DNA from: Salticus scenicus
Lineage: Eukaryota; Arthropoda; Arachnida; Araneae; Salticidae
Assembly: GCA_963930645.1 (NCBI GenBank)
Contig: OZ005656.1
Coordinates: 274,289,095 to 274,353,094 of the forward strand
Length of the DNA: 64,000 nucleotides
Direction: 5' to 3'
Shown in pieces: positions 35,274 through 46,498 of the stretch. Each line of letters begins with the position of its first letter. Position 1 is the stretch's first letter. The position numbers and the translations under genes are program-made. The notes beneath the pieces are model-generated. The model was given only the letters and a program-made list of their open reading frames with translations, was not told where the DNA came from and searched no databases.

Positions 35274-37430
35274 ATGATACAAATACTCAAAAAATCAAAA
35301 GAAAAAACAAATAAAAAAAATAAAAAGAGAATTTCGCATAAAAACATGATTATGCCAAAAACGGACAAAAAATATGGCTTAGAACCAGGTGAAACAAAAG
35401 TAATTACATTAAAATGTCCACTCAGTTTACAGCCAAACCAAGTAATTTTATTAGAACCCCTAAGGCATAACATTAGGATTAAATATGACCAATCCTTACA
35501 TCAAATCAATGAGAAAAATACGATACACTTAATGGTTCAAAATGATAGTGAAGAAAAGATAATGATAAACAAAAAAATGAATATTGGAAAAATATGCACA
35601 GAATTTGAAATAAAATTAAATGGATCAAAAACAGATAACACTCCCAAAGTATATGAAATGAATAATTTAACAATGAGTGAAATTCAAGAATTAAGAGAAA
35701 AAGAATTCAATTTACAAGATTTTGATCTAGAACACTTAGATCAATCACAAAAAATTAAATTTCAAAATTTAGTAAAAGATAATATACAAGCGTTCTCAAA
35801 ATCATACAAAACCTTGGGACAGACTTCAATAGTGGAGCCCAATTTTAAATTACTCCACGATTATCCAATTTCTACTCGACCTTACAACATTCCGCAAAGT
35901 GTAAGAAAATTTGCACAACAGGAAATAAACAAATTATTAGACGCAAACATAATAGAAAATACAAAGTCGAGCTACGCATTTCCGGTTATATTTGTTAAAA
36001 AAAAGGCAAACTCAAAAACTAACGACCCTAATAAAACTTCGTACAGGTGTGCTATAGATTACAGATTGCTAAATAATATTTTACAGGGCGTACCATATCC
36101 CATTCCGGATATTAAGTCACTTTTACAAGATATAAGTGGCAAAAAATATTACACAGTGCTGGATTTTCATTCAGCCTTCTTCCAAATAAATTTAAAAAAA
36201 GAAGACAGACCAAAATTAGCCTTCATTACTGAATTTGGTAAATTCCAACCTACGCGACTAAATTTTGGTAATAAAATAAGCACATCAGTATTTGCGGAAC
36301 TAATCGATAAAGTGCTAGGAAAATTTGATCAATATAAAGTACGTTATTTCATTGATGATGTTATAATAGCAGCTGATAGCATCAATGAAATGTTAAACTT
36401 ATTACAACAAGTACTAAGCACATTAATTAAAGAAAATCTAACAATAGAACCTTCAAAAATGCAAATATGCAAACAAGAAATAGAATTTTTGGGATTTAAA
36501 ATCAATAAAAATGGTTATGCACCGGCCAATAAAAACATTCAAAAAATTCAAAAATTAGAAAGACCCAAAAACAGAAAAGGCGTAAAATCTTTACTGGGTC
36601 TAACAAACTATTTCGCATCACTGATAGACAATTACGCTGAAATAGTAGCACCATTAAATGAGTTAACAAGTGAGAAAAGGAAATTTGAATGGACGGAAGA
36701 TGCCGAAACTGCATTAAAACATATTCAAAAAATTATTCTAAATAGTCCAACTCTCAAACCACCAAATTATGACAAAGAATTTTTTTTGATTACTGATTGC
36801 TCAAAAATAGCAACGTCCGCGATTCTATCGCAAGAAATAAATTGCATAATGTACCCTATAGAATTCTATGGAAGAAAATTAAAAGATACTGAACAGCGTT
36901 ACCCAAGCATTAAGCTGGAATTGCTCGCCATATACGAGAGCATAATCCATTTAAAAAATATTTTAACAGGGAGAAAATTTACGGTAGTGACTGACTCAAA
37001 AGCCATCACATACCACTTAAATTTAGAAAAGAATTCAGACATTATAGCCAGATGGTTACTGGAATTGCAATCGTATGATTTCACTGTAGAACATATAGAG
37101 GGAAGAATTAACCCTGCCGATTACATATCGCGACATATCAATAACATCACGGAAACAAATTCAACCAACAATTTATTTGAAGTTAATAAAAATCTGACAG
37201 ACGAAAACATAAAACTTGAACAAATGAAAGATAAAAAATTATCTAAAATAATATCAGACATAAAAAAAGGAAAATCAAATAGAACAACTCGAAAATTTGA
37301 ATTAACAGAAAAGGAAATATTAATTTTAAATAGAAGTACAAATGATAATCAAAAAGAATTATTAATTATTCCAGATTCGTTAAAAAACGAAATAATTAAA
37401 GAAGCACATAAAACCCATTTTGGAGTTTAA
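35274..37430 (+). CDS. pol: Pol polyprotein part: reverse transcriptase and RNase H
   Basis: A 718-residue frame. Residues 1-190 form a Lys-rich lead and a linker-like region with no protease motif. The reverse transcriptase spans about 190-450: the first catalytic Asp is D297 (VLDFHSAFFQI), and the active-site box is FIDD at 359-362 where YLDD/YIDD is usual; RLNFGNKIS replaces the common LPFGL. RNase H follows at about 500-625 with D508 (TDCS), E549 (KLELLA) and D574 (TDSKAI). The frame stops at 37,430 within the integrase zinc-finger region, just after a His-containing AHKTHFGV. The frame is also open upstream of the first ATG to 35,184 through the poly-A, so the true start is unknown. Catalytic residues look intact. 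Confidence 0.85.
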   Translation: MIQILKKSKEKTNKKNKKRISHKNMIMPKTDKKYGLEPGETKVITLKCPLSLQPNQVILLEPLRHNIRIKYDQSLHQINEKNTIHLMVQNDSEEKIMINKKMNIGKICTEFEIKLNGSKTDNTPKVYEMNNLTMSEIQELREKEFNLQDFDLEHLDQSQKIKFQNLVKDNIQAFSKSYKTLGQTSIVEPNFKLLHDYPISTRPYNIPQSVRKFAQQEINKLLDANIIENTKSSYAFPVIFVKKKANSKTNDPNKTSYRCAIDYRLLNNILQGVPYPIPDIKSLLQDISGKKYYTVLDFHSAFFQINLKKEDRPKLAFITEFGKFQPTRLNFGNKISTSVFAELIDKVLGKFDQYKVRYFIDDVIIAADSINEMLNLLQQVLSTLIKENLTIEPSKMQICKQEIEFLGFKINKNGYAPANKNIQKIQKLERPKNRKGVKSLLGLTNYFASLIDNYAEIVAPLNELTSEKRKFEWTEDAETALKHIQKIILNSPTLKPPNYDKEFFLITDCSKIATSAILSQEINCIMYPIEFYGRKLKDTEQRYPSIKLELLAIYESIIHLKNILTGRKFTVVTDSKAITYHLNLEKNSDIIARWLLELQSYDFTVEHIEGRINPADYISRHINNITETNSTNNLFEVNKNLTDENIKLEQMKDKKLSKIISDIKKGKSNRTTRKFELTEKEILILNRSTNDNQKELLIIPDSLKNEIIKEAHKTHFGV

Positions 37431-38403
37431 AAAAACCTTGCCCTTAATAGGAACGCGTACATACTGGTATGGAATGTACCAAGACGTAAAAAACGACATT
37501 GCAAATTGCATTGAATGCATGAGACATAAACAACACACAATCCCCAAAATCGAAATACAAAAAATGGAAAAAAATTGCAAGCCAGGGGAAGTATTACACA
37601 TAGACCTCATAGGTAAGTTACCTATGACTTTTAGAAAAAACATATTCATAATGGTAATAATTGATTCCTTCTCGCGTTACATGGAGGCAGTACCACTCAA
37701 AAATGCAGAGTCACAAACCATATTAAACGCATTAACAGACTGTTTAGGCAGATTCGGCATGCCAAGAGAAATACATTTAGACAATGCACAGTACTTTAGA
37801 GGCAAAACATTCACAGAATACATGAAACAATTAAATATTAAATTACATTTTAGCTCTATTTATCACACTTGCTCGAACGGAATTGTAGAAATTTCAAATA
37901 AAATAATAAAATCATCACTAGCCGCCATGACAAAAAAGACATTTCAATGGGACGAAAAATTAAATTTTGTGAAATTACATTATAATGCAGCAATACATAG
38001 AGCAACAGGTTTTTCTCCCGCTATGATTTTTTTTGCGAGAGAAATCAATACACCATTTAATGCATTCTCAGAGGCAACAAAAATTACCACTGACAGCTAT
38101 ACAAATAAGCGTCTGCAACACATTCAGAGTGTAAAAGAAGACGCACTAAAAAATCAACTTCAAATTATGAATGAGTATAACAAAAATTTAAAATATAAGG
38201 ACAGAGACCTAAAAGTTGGACAGACGGTATATATGAAGAGCCTTAGAAGGCCAAATGTATTTCAGACTAAATTTCTTGGCCCTTTCCAAGTATTGAAAAT
38301 ACTGCGCAAAATGAATATTTTATTGAAAAACGCTCACGACAATAAAGCGAAACCAATTAAGGTCCACATATCTAAACTATATGCACCAAAATATGCAAAA
38401 TAA
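37420..38403 (+). CDS. Integrase, in the +1 frame relative to RT-RNase H
   Basis: The frame gives about 327 residues; the first ATG-independent codon here is TTG, so translation would need frameshifting or fusion. CIEC (residues 30-33) is the second half of the HHCC zinc finger whose His pair lies at the end of the preceding frame. The DDE core is complete: D62 (HIDLIG), D121 (LDNAQYF) and E157 (GIVEIS), with the canonical 35 residues between D121 and E157. A C-terminal SH3-like region near 265-320 (VGQTVYMKS, LGPFQVLKI) follows. No chromodomain. The single-base frame change beside a 7-A run may be a mutation, an assembly error or a programmed shift. Confidence 0.8.
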   Translation: MEFKKTLPLIGTRTYWYGMYQDVKNDIANCIECMRHKQHTIPKIEIQKMEKNCKPGEVLHIDLIGKLPMTFRKNIFIMVIIDSFSRYMEAVPLKNAESQTILNALTDCLGRFGMPREIHLDNAQYFRGKTFTEYMKQLNIKLHFSSIYHTCSNGIVEISNKIIKSSLAAMTKKTFQWDEKLNFVKLHYNAAIHRATGFSPAMIFFAREINTPFNAFSEATKITTDSYTNKRLQHIQSVKEDALKNQLQIMNEYNKNLKYKDRDLKVGQTVYMKSLRRPNVFQTKFLGPFQVLKILRKMNILLKNAHDNKAKPIKVHISKLYAPKYAK

Positions 38404-39424
38404 TACAAAAAAAAAAAAAAAAAAAGAATATATATATATGAAATGATTTTGTAAATAAACCAATAATTATTCATTAAATAATTAGATAGTCATAAATTTT
38501 CAAAAAAAAAATTTTTTTTGCAATACATACAAGGAAAATGTAAAGCAATGCTCAATGTAAATAAACAAATAAATAAATGATAAAATATCAGCGGAGGAAA
38601 CTGACAGGTGACGCACATTTTTGCGAAACACGTTGATTGTAAATACATAAAATAAATATATATATATATATAGATTTTTTGCCATATGGGCAATGTGGAT
38701 GTAAAAGGTAAATATGTGTACATAAAAACAAAGATAGAAAAGGTGTCTATATTCATAATAACAAATGAATAAAATAAATATGTATAGATATAAAATAAAT
38801 AAATGTGAACGTGACATGAAAAATACACATATGTATATATTTAGATACTTAAATATCTTTATTCATGCATCTCATAAAAGAAAATAAATAAATAAATAAA
38901 ATAAAATAAAAAACAGACAAACGAAACTAGCACAAATGAGAAAGATTAAGGCAGGAAAGAAAACTCATGCAAAAGAGAAGGAGCGTGCAGATCAAAAAGT
39001 AAACAGAGAGGTTAGTCGTTTACATAAGAGAGTTACCATGACAACGAGCAAAAGAGACTCGTGGAACAAAACAGGTTAGAAGAAGGAAAATATCACGAAA
39101 GATGCAAAAAAACATACTCACTAATCCTGGGACAGATTTCAAGGTCGGAGAGATCAACCAAAGAGGAAAGATTGAGCGCTTGATGATCCAGGTAGGGGAA
39201 GAGCCGTATTTCTGCAAAGGAAACGAAATATTACTCGAAGTGTCAGGTCAAAAGCAAATATGAGATTACAACTTTCATGATCATTCACACTTTAAAAAGA
39301 TTAAATCATGTTACTTGCATGACAAACATTATTAAAATTCGCATCAACTTTCGGCGAACTGTAAGCAAAATAATAATAATAATAATAATAATACCCTAGG
39401 ATTAAGACTCAGTATAGTTAAATA

Positions 39425-39460
<36 letters not shown>

Positions 39461-40425
39461 AATTTTCGGCGAATCTTTAGCAAAAAAAAAAGAAACCTTA
39501 ATAGCTTAGGATTACAATTCATTATATTTATATACCAAAAAAAAAAAAAAAAAAACCGTCACTATAAAAATATTAATCTAACACTCGCACACACATATGC
39601 ACGCAAATAAAAAGTAATAAAATAACGCAAAATTACCATATCACTACAGAATGGTCTAAAAAAAAAAGGATGAATTAAATGCAGATTATATACAGGAAAA
39701 ATAATAATGAACAGATAACCCATATTTTATAATAAAAACAATTTTACATAGCCTACCTTACATCCGGGTTCAGAATACAGCCAAGATAATGAGGTGGCCC
39801 TTTGGTAGGGCGCAGGCGTTTTCTGCCAAGGGGGGTCGACCCACACTCATATACTCTGGCGTATAGCATCACCCTGCCAAAACAAAAGTCAAGACTGGAC
39901 AGAATTTTATCAAAGCAAAACAAAAATAAAATAAAATAAAATTAGATAAAATAAAATAAAAACACAACATTCAATGAGTTAAGAAAGCCACAGTACAATG
40001 GAATCAAGATACTCAAAATCTGATCAGATCTGCATTTATCACGCTCACAAATCACATAGTAGAAAATAACAATAATAAATAAACACATGAATATACACAA
40101 TAAATATACACAAACAATTTTTGTTATATTCTTCTATGTTTACGATTCCTAATCAAATATGCGAGAATTACGCAGCGCTAGGAAACAAAAAAAAAAAAAA
40201 AAAACGGAGAACGAGAAATACGGAAAAATCATGCAAAATTCAAGCTGCAGCGGTGAAGGAACGTAAGATAATAGAACATAAAGCACGGCGAACGCAAGTT
40301 AGATAAAATAATAGCAATTATATAAAATAAACAAACAAGAAATAAACAAAAAATAAACCTGCAATGAAGATAAATTAATATAGCTGAAAGAAAAAGCAGG
40401 TACATATTAATAATAAAACTGTAAA

Positions 40426-40458
<33 letters not shown>

Positions 40459-41795
40459 ATATAGCTCACGCTCATCCAAGTCCCATAATAATGGCGTCAG
40501 AGTAGGCTACATATATATTGAGAGGGGCATCCAAAATCCCACGAAGCACACACATGAAACAAAAAAATAACAAAAGGGATTTATTAAAGGATAATGGATA
40601 GCACATACACCTAACTTAAACATAGGTGAAGCAACAAAGCTTAAGCAAAGCAATAAAATATACATATAATAAAATTAAACTCACTTGTAAACTAGCAAAC
40701 AAATTTCTAATCCGATGAACGTGTATGTCTCTCGGCTTCTCTCGAGTAAGTCACAGAAGAAGCTTATCTGAGCTATCCCCCCCAAAAACGATTATTTGAA
40801 CAGGAAGTACTAATCATTAGCGCTGGTCAGTTCCCACGACACAGAGGCGCAGGCGAAAAAGGGGCTGTCACCCCCTATTACAAAACTGCAAAACAGCTCT
40901 CGGAAGTTAAAATTAATATTTCAAATAAAGCGAGTGACTTTTCAAAAAAAAAAAAAATACTGCCGTACTTAATGGTGATAAAGAAATATTACCAAAACGA
41001 TTAAATACATTCATGTATCTGATGTAATATACAAAAAATTCTTTTTTATTATTGACTATACACTGAGAGCAATGAATGATATGTATATAGAACGAATGCA
41101 TAAACTTATAGAATTTTGCTAACAAAAAAAAAGTACTATTATATGTGAATTTAATGTATTGTATGTGTTTTTATAAATGATATAAAATAAATGAGTGTTG
41201 GTATACGGTATAAATAATTATAATTATTGAATTAAAATGCAAAGTAATAATAATAACATTTAGCATACGATATACTGACCGAGTGAAGTAATACTGTACA
41301 ATATGTGTCACAAAAATTATAAACTGAATAAAATTTACAAACTGTTGGCACAAGCATCGGCTAAATGCAACGACAGACCATAAAACTGTCTATCACATAT
41401 TGATGGTCACAAATAAAACTAGTTCAACAATCAAATATTGGACCATTTACAGATCTGGATCAATTAATAATAAGATTGAAATGCATGATCACCAATCAAT
41501 AATCAGTGTTGAACATTATAGTATGAAAAATCAGCAATTAATATTGAACTAAACTTCATGAACAATCAACAATCAAGTGTTGAACTGTATACTCATTAAT
41601 CATTATGCACATATATACACGGAACTATTAGTGTGGAACTACATCACAAGAACTCTAATGTGCAATAAAAAACAGTTTAACATGAATATGTATAAAAAAA
41701 AATTACTGACCAAACACACCAGATTACTGCAATCACTAAAGGACTCATAATGTATTGAGATACAGAAACTGGTTCAAACTTATTCGACAGGGGGA
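38404..41795 (+). other. A-rich region between integrase and probable 3' LTR
   Basis: No coding frame is supported. The region is A-rich with poly-A tracts (39,427-39,458, 39,537-39,555, 40,428-40,456). GC-richer islands lie at about 39,000-39,240, 39,765-39,900, 40,475-40,560 and 40,700-40,900. From 41,400 to 41,640 a degenerate motif like CAATCAAGTGTTGAAC recurs. An envelope gene was looked for and not recognised. Minus frames at 38,490-38,828 are shadows of A-rich DNA. Confidence 0.4.
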
Positions 41796-42056
41796 TATAG
41801 CTGATGGGCAAAATCAGCTATTTTGTTAAAAACAAAATAATAAAGATACAAAAGGGCATTATTTAAAAGGAAAAAGAATATAAAAATACAAAAGCTATTT
41901 TACTGAAGACTACAAAGCTGTTTTATTGCCTTTTAAAAGCCTAAGACAGAAATAGAACGTCATATTTATGACCTGCACCTGCACGTGGAACTCTGAAAGG
42001 GGACCACCCGCATTTAAGCCCCACTGGCTACCGCCAAAAAAGCCCCGGCGAGGTCG

Positions 42057-42064
42057 TATAAAAG
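42057..42064 (+). promoter_or_regulatory. TATA box, TATAAAAG
   Basis: A consensus TATA box in a GC-rich setting (CCCCGGCGAGGTCG just upstream). The expected start would be near 42,087. It belongs either to the LTR (U3/R junction) or to a host gene starting here. Confidence 0.45.
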
Positions 42065-42296
42065 GCACCGTAGTAATCTAGAAGCAAGCAGATTGGTAGA
42101 AGAAAGGTCCAGTCAGAAGATAGACCCAATAAAAAAAAATGCAAGGGGAAAACCTCCTCCAAAAATTATAATGAGAGACTTAAAAAATTAAAGGAGAAAA
42201 GATTCCTTTAAGAGTCAGAATTCTAAAAAATTGCCTTCGTGTGTGCAGACGTAATGTGAGGTCCTGCTATCATCAGTGTGGTGCTGCCTAGCCGAA

Positions 42297-42387
42297 ATGA
42301 TTCATCTAGGATACTTAAAGATGTGCTCCCTGCTAGCCAAAATATTCCTCTTGTGCCTGGACTGTGACATAGCATCTGATAAATCTG
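42297..42387 (+). other. Possible signal-peptide exon downstream of the TATA box
   Basis: The ATG (context GCCGAAATGA) opens 30 codons with a hydrophobic stretch (CSLLAKIFLLCLDCDIA) ending at a donor-like TCTG|GTGAGA, phase 1. The TATA box at 42,057 would give a ~210-base leader, but several upstream ATGs occur in it. The same interval is better explained as U5 of an LTR, so this is a minority reading. Confidence 0.18.
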
Positions 42388-43269
42388 GTGAGAATTTCTT
42401 ACATTTCTCGGTCAGTAATTTTACCGTGCAATGCTGGTAAAGCACATTTGTTTTCTAAGTACTCATCTTTAGCACCATTGATGCAAAATCAAAGATCATT
42501 GTTATATCATTTATATTGTATTGTAAAATTATAGAATAATCAATTTAATTAGTATTCAAAACTTGGATATTTAATAAAGAAATTACTTAAAATTATATGA
42601 ATCTAATATTATTTGAGAGTAAATTTATTTATTAATAACCATATTATTTTTCAGATTAATGTTTGCTTTTTAATTAGGATTAATGTTAGGGCATTTCACA
42701 ACGCATGCCCGAATATCGAATTGATATTCCAAGATGTACTACCACGAAGATGTCACCTTAGAGCCACGGAAGTAAGGGTAGTGTGATTTTGGTTAATATC
42801 CGCCCAACAGGGGAGAACTATAGATAACCATGTGTGTGCAAAACACAGGCGCCCAACTCCTTGATGTTATCGGAGTACAGACTCTCGATGTCAAAGGGGG
42901 AGAATTCCCCAAGCTGAGCCAGGGATCTTAAAATGGCAGGGCAGTCAAAAATATATTTTTTACACAAAAGTGATTTGAGGTTATTTTCAAAATGCGATAA
43001 ATCGAAATAAACGCAAGGTGTAATTATGTAGTATATTCCTTACACTTTGCGATGCAATATCGAATTCAGCCAAAATGTGGGCCGAAAATTGCTTTTTCTG
43101 AAATTATAAAAATTGTTACTATCCCGGTCGGGAGATCTTCATGTAACGGGTTGTGGGCACACTTGTTTTTTTTTTTTTTTTTCATTTTTCATTTAAATTA
43201 AGTGTTTGACTTAAAAACTGACAAACATAGTCTTTTATATCAAAATAATATATTTTACTAGTGTTTATA

Positions 43270-43620
43270 TGTACGTTAGGTTTTTTAGCAATGTCAACCC
43301 CGAAAAAGTAAACTGATAAAATGGATTTAAATGCGCTGGTCAAAGCCATTTAGGATTAGTTAGTGGATACGTAATCTATAAAATCAACTGCCCGAGAATA
43401 TGGGATTCATTGCATCATCCAAGTCCTACCAGAGGAAGCCTAGAGAAAGTAAGGCAACTCCACCTTTCAAAATGCCGTCCAAACCCCCTAAAAATTGGAG
43501 TCTCAACAATCCGACTTTTGTGTCATCTGGTTGAAGCACCTGCCACTCTGCCTAACAAGAGCCATCTGAATAAAATGCAACGCATTATATCGCCTGATGC
43601 ATTTCAAGCGTGCTAATATA
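43270..43620 (+). pseudogene. Possible pogo-type transposase N-terminus, decayed
   Basis: From 43,291 a broken frame reads MSTPKK, then KMDLNALVKAI, then STAREYGIH. This resembles the Psq-type helix-turn-helix of pogo-like transposases (acidic/hydrophobic helix, then an A..YGI motif). Stops interrupt it at several points and no DDE region is found. The call is tentative. Confidence 0.2.
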
Positions 43621-43635
43621 CATGCAAACTGTCTT

Positions 43636-44452
43636 ACTTGCAATCATTGCACTTCTGATTTGGAGCACGAAGAAGATGACAAATAAAATTGGAAAAAATG
43701 CCATTTTCTGTTTTTATTTCGGCCACTGAATCCTTAAAAATGAGTAAACTTTGTTGTTCTCTGTATTTATGGTGGTTTTTCTTATTATTTTCCCACTTTT
43801 AGCGGATTTTTCAAGTGTGTCCACTACCGAGTACATTTTTTTTTTCTTTGGCAAGAAATGATTACTTTATAAAATTGCTAATAATTTTTTTCAGGTTGAC
43901 GGAATCAATGCAGTTATTTCATCAAACGTTAACTAAATATTATAGCTTTCCATTGATATTCATATGTTTGCCTAATATCTACTCTATGAAGAATTATAAG
44001 CCAAAATCAAAACTGTGCCCGCAACTGGAGACATTCCCCTACATGTAAATTATTTTACTTGCAAGCATTGCTTTTCTCATTTAGAGGACGAAAAATATGA
44101 CAAATAAAATTGGAAAAATGCCCTTTTCTGTCTTTATTTCGGCCACTAAATCCTTACAAAATGAAAATATTTTGTTGTTTTCTGCATTTATAGGGGATTT
44201 TCTTATTATTTTCTCACTTTGCAGTGTGTCCATAACCAGGTACAAAATTTCTTTTGGTCAAAATTGACTACTTCACAAAATTGATATTTTTTTTTTTCGG
44301 GTTGACGGAATCAATAAAGTTACTTCATCAAACGTTAGCTAAGGGTTCTAGCTTTCCACTGGTATTCATATGTTTGCATAATATCTACTCTATTAAAAGT
44401 AATAAGCCAAAATCAAAACTGTGCCCACAACCAGAGACATTTCCCATATATG
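43636..44452 (+). repeat. 421-bp tandem duplication
   Basis: Two direct copies start at ACTTGCAATCATTGC (43,636) and ACTTGCAAGCATTGC (44,057). Shared blocks include GACAAATAAAATTGGAAAAA, GTTGACGGAATCAAT, CATCAAACGTTA and CCAAAATCAAAACTGTGCCC. Divergence is roughly 10-15% by eye. The frames at 43,815-44,048 and 44,254-44,469 are the same region in the two copies, but both are interrupted upstream and show no domain; probably non-coding. Confidence 0.8.
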
Positions 44453-44962
44453 TATATATATATATATGAGGAGGGAAAGTAAATTTATTCAAATTAATGA
44501 AATTTGTCTAGATAGATCATTTAAAATTAAAAAAAAAAAAGTGTAATTTTTAAATTGTGTAAATATATTCATAAAATAGAAAGGGAAACAAGTAAAAATC
44601 TAAATAAAAAGGAAAATGTTTGGGTTCATCCTGTAAAGAGTAATTTTGAAATGTGATCTGTCTACAGCATCTGATTATGAACTCCCTTGATATCATCTGT
44701 ATGATTTTTCCTGAGGTTGCCATGTTTGTTCACGAAGCTATAACGGTTTATTTAAAATATTGCAAAAAGAAAATCAACTGTTTAAGTATAACACACAAGG
44801 TATTAAACCCGGTGGAAAAAAATTTTCAGGAAGCTTGACATACTACTTTAGACACAATATACTGCAATCAGGATACAGAAATATTGAATATCTAACGAAA
44901 AATGAGTATTTTTACTAAACAATTTTAAATTATGCATGCATAAGTTTTAACAGGATTTCAAT

Positions 44963-45285
44963 TTCACAGTTCGTTGGTTGGGCTTTTACGTCGCACTAGT
45001 GCTGCGCATATGAGCAATTGGCGACGGTCTGGGACTCACCTCTAGAGGTGGACCGGAGACATGCCATCGCAATTTTGATCCTCCACGGAAGGGATGGCTC
45101 TCCCACTTCGGTGACCCCCAGAGGTATAATTTTTGATGGGAACATGGAGGACATTGCGGCCACGACAGAATTTGCGTGCACCAGCCAACATTAGTGTACA
45201 CGACAGTCTTTGGCCCTCGAGTACCGAACCCGCAATCTTCCAATTACGAGGCCGGCGCTCTACCGACTGGGCTACCACGACCCAT
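44963..45285 (-). repeat. tRNA-derived SINE, minus strand
   Basis: Read on the minus strand it starts GGGTCGTGGTAGCCCAGTCG and has a box A (TAGCCCAGTCGGTAGAGCG, 45,256-45,274) and a box B (GCGGGTTCGGTAC, 45,221-45,233). A GC-rich body follows, then a 3' end with GCGACGTAAAAGCCCAACCA. The tRNA-like head has no intact acceptor stem. Three overlapping minus frames here are shadows. GC content contrasts sharply with the surroundings. Confidence 0.8.
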
Positions 45286-46498
45286 TGTATTTCATAATAT
45301 AATAACTAATAGAATTGAACTACTTATACTAAAATCTCAAACAAACATCGTGCAAATTCAAAAAGTTGTACGCGATAGAATGGACTGAAAATCAGTTCTT
45401 CTCCAAAATAAGGAAAATGATAAGAGGTTTTATCAATATTTATTTACGATCAACGAACATTTCATTTGCATTGGCTGAAACAAACAAAAAAAAAATGTGA
45501 GTAAAACCCCTTACATTTAGCTTTTTTTTAGAAAAACTGAATAGAAGTTCATTCTACCGCGTGCAATTTTTTTGGGAATTTACACGATAATTGTTTGGGA
45601 TTTTCATTTAAGTAGCTCAACGCATTTGGCTATTGAACTATGCAAATCGTATTTAGCTGAAGCTTGCGCATGCGCATTTAATTATTATTTACAAAAACAG
45701 GCTCATATTTGATGAGATATTTAATGTTTTTGCATTCTAATTGAAGTATGTTGTGTCTAATATTGTCGTACTTCAAGTTTCCTGAAAACAGTTTTGCACT
45801 GGGTTTAATATTTTGTTATACATATAAAGTGTTTCTTTCTTTCTTTTTTTTTTCATTATTTTACAGAATCTGTTGTACCACCATGAATATATGTGGCAGC
45901 ATCATAAAAGTTATATAGATAAAGAGAAGGAGATTCATATTGATATGCTATAGCTAGATCGTTTTGCAAATATTTTTACAGGGTGGTGATCCCAAAAAAT
46001 GGTCATTCTTTTTAAATTTTATACTAGTCCCCCTTTTACTTTTAGAGCAGAATTTTCACTGAAATGTATAAAGTAGAATATCTTCTTCACACTCCTGAAA
46101 TTTCAAGATGTCAAGTAGTTTTTTAGATATTTGAAAAAATGCCTGCAATCGAAAATATCACATCGTTTATGGAAATGTAGTGTATAAATATGTGTATTTT
46201 TGTGTATTCATGTATTATTTTAGTTGAATTTAACGTATATTATTCATATTACACAAAAATTTTAATTATTTTTTATGAGAAATGTAATGTATGTGTAAAA
46301 AATTTAATGGCGTAGGATGGGGGAATCGGTAGAAAAATTATTATTATTTTTTTTTAAATCGTGCTCGTAGTCTCAGTTTTCCCATTGTAAAAATGGATAT
46401 AGCAAGGGAGTTTATTAATGTTTCACACTGAGAGGGTTATATATATATAATAAAAAAAAATTCCCCGAAAGAAAAAAAAAAAAAAATTAAATAAAAGA
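45286..46498. other. Intergenic, no gene seen
   Basis: No domain-bearing frame or clear repeat was noticed. A/T runs and a short TA tract (46,438-46,450) are present. Confidence 0.45.

Larger units (their letters stand above)
35184..42403 (+). mobile_element. Ty3/gypsy-type LTR retroelement, 5'-truncated
   Basis: The order RT, RNase H, integrase on one strand is that of Ty3/gypsy (Metaviridae). The plus strand is strongly A-biased from the pol region to about 42.2 kb, which supports one element spanning this interval. No gag, protease motif (DTG/DSG), tRNA primer-binding site or 5' LTR is seen; the left edge is a poly-A of about 42 at 35,195-35,236. A purine tract AGGGGGA at 41,789-41,795 precedes the probable 3' LTR. 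No envelope frame is recognisable between integrase and the LTR. The right boundary is inferred. Confidence 0.6.
41796..42403 (+). repeat. Probable 3' LTR of the Ty3/gypsy-type element
   Basis: It starts after an AGGGGGA purine tract with TATAGCTGATGG (an intact LTR would normally start TG, so one base may have changed). It has a GC-richer promoter zone with TATAAAAG at 42,057 and may end at TTACA (42,399-42,403), complementary to a TGTA start. Beyond 42,480 the DNA returns to AT-rich host composition. There is no second LTR in the window to confirm the limits. The competing reading is a host promoter and first exon (see 42,297). Confidence 0.4.

Noticed and set aside
38490..38828. Two overlapping minus frames of 105-112 codons
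   Set aside because: They are shadows of A-rich DNA downstream of integrase, Tyr/Phe/Ile-rich, and start and stop in low-complexity sequence.
44986..45278. Three overlapping minus frames of 61-85 codons
   Set aside because: They lie wholly inside a tRNA-derived SINE; there is no protein similarity.
45205..45285. A functional tRNA gene on the minus strand
   Set aside because: Box A and box B are good, but a paired acceptor stem and sound anticodon arm are not present, and a SINE body follows directly.
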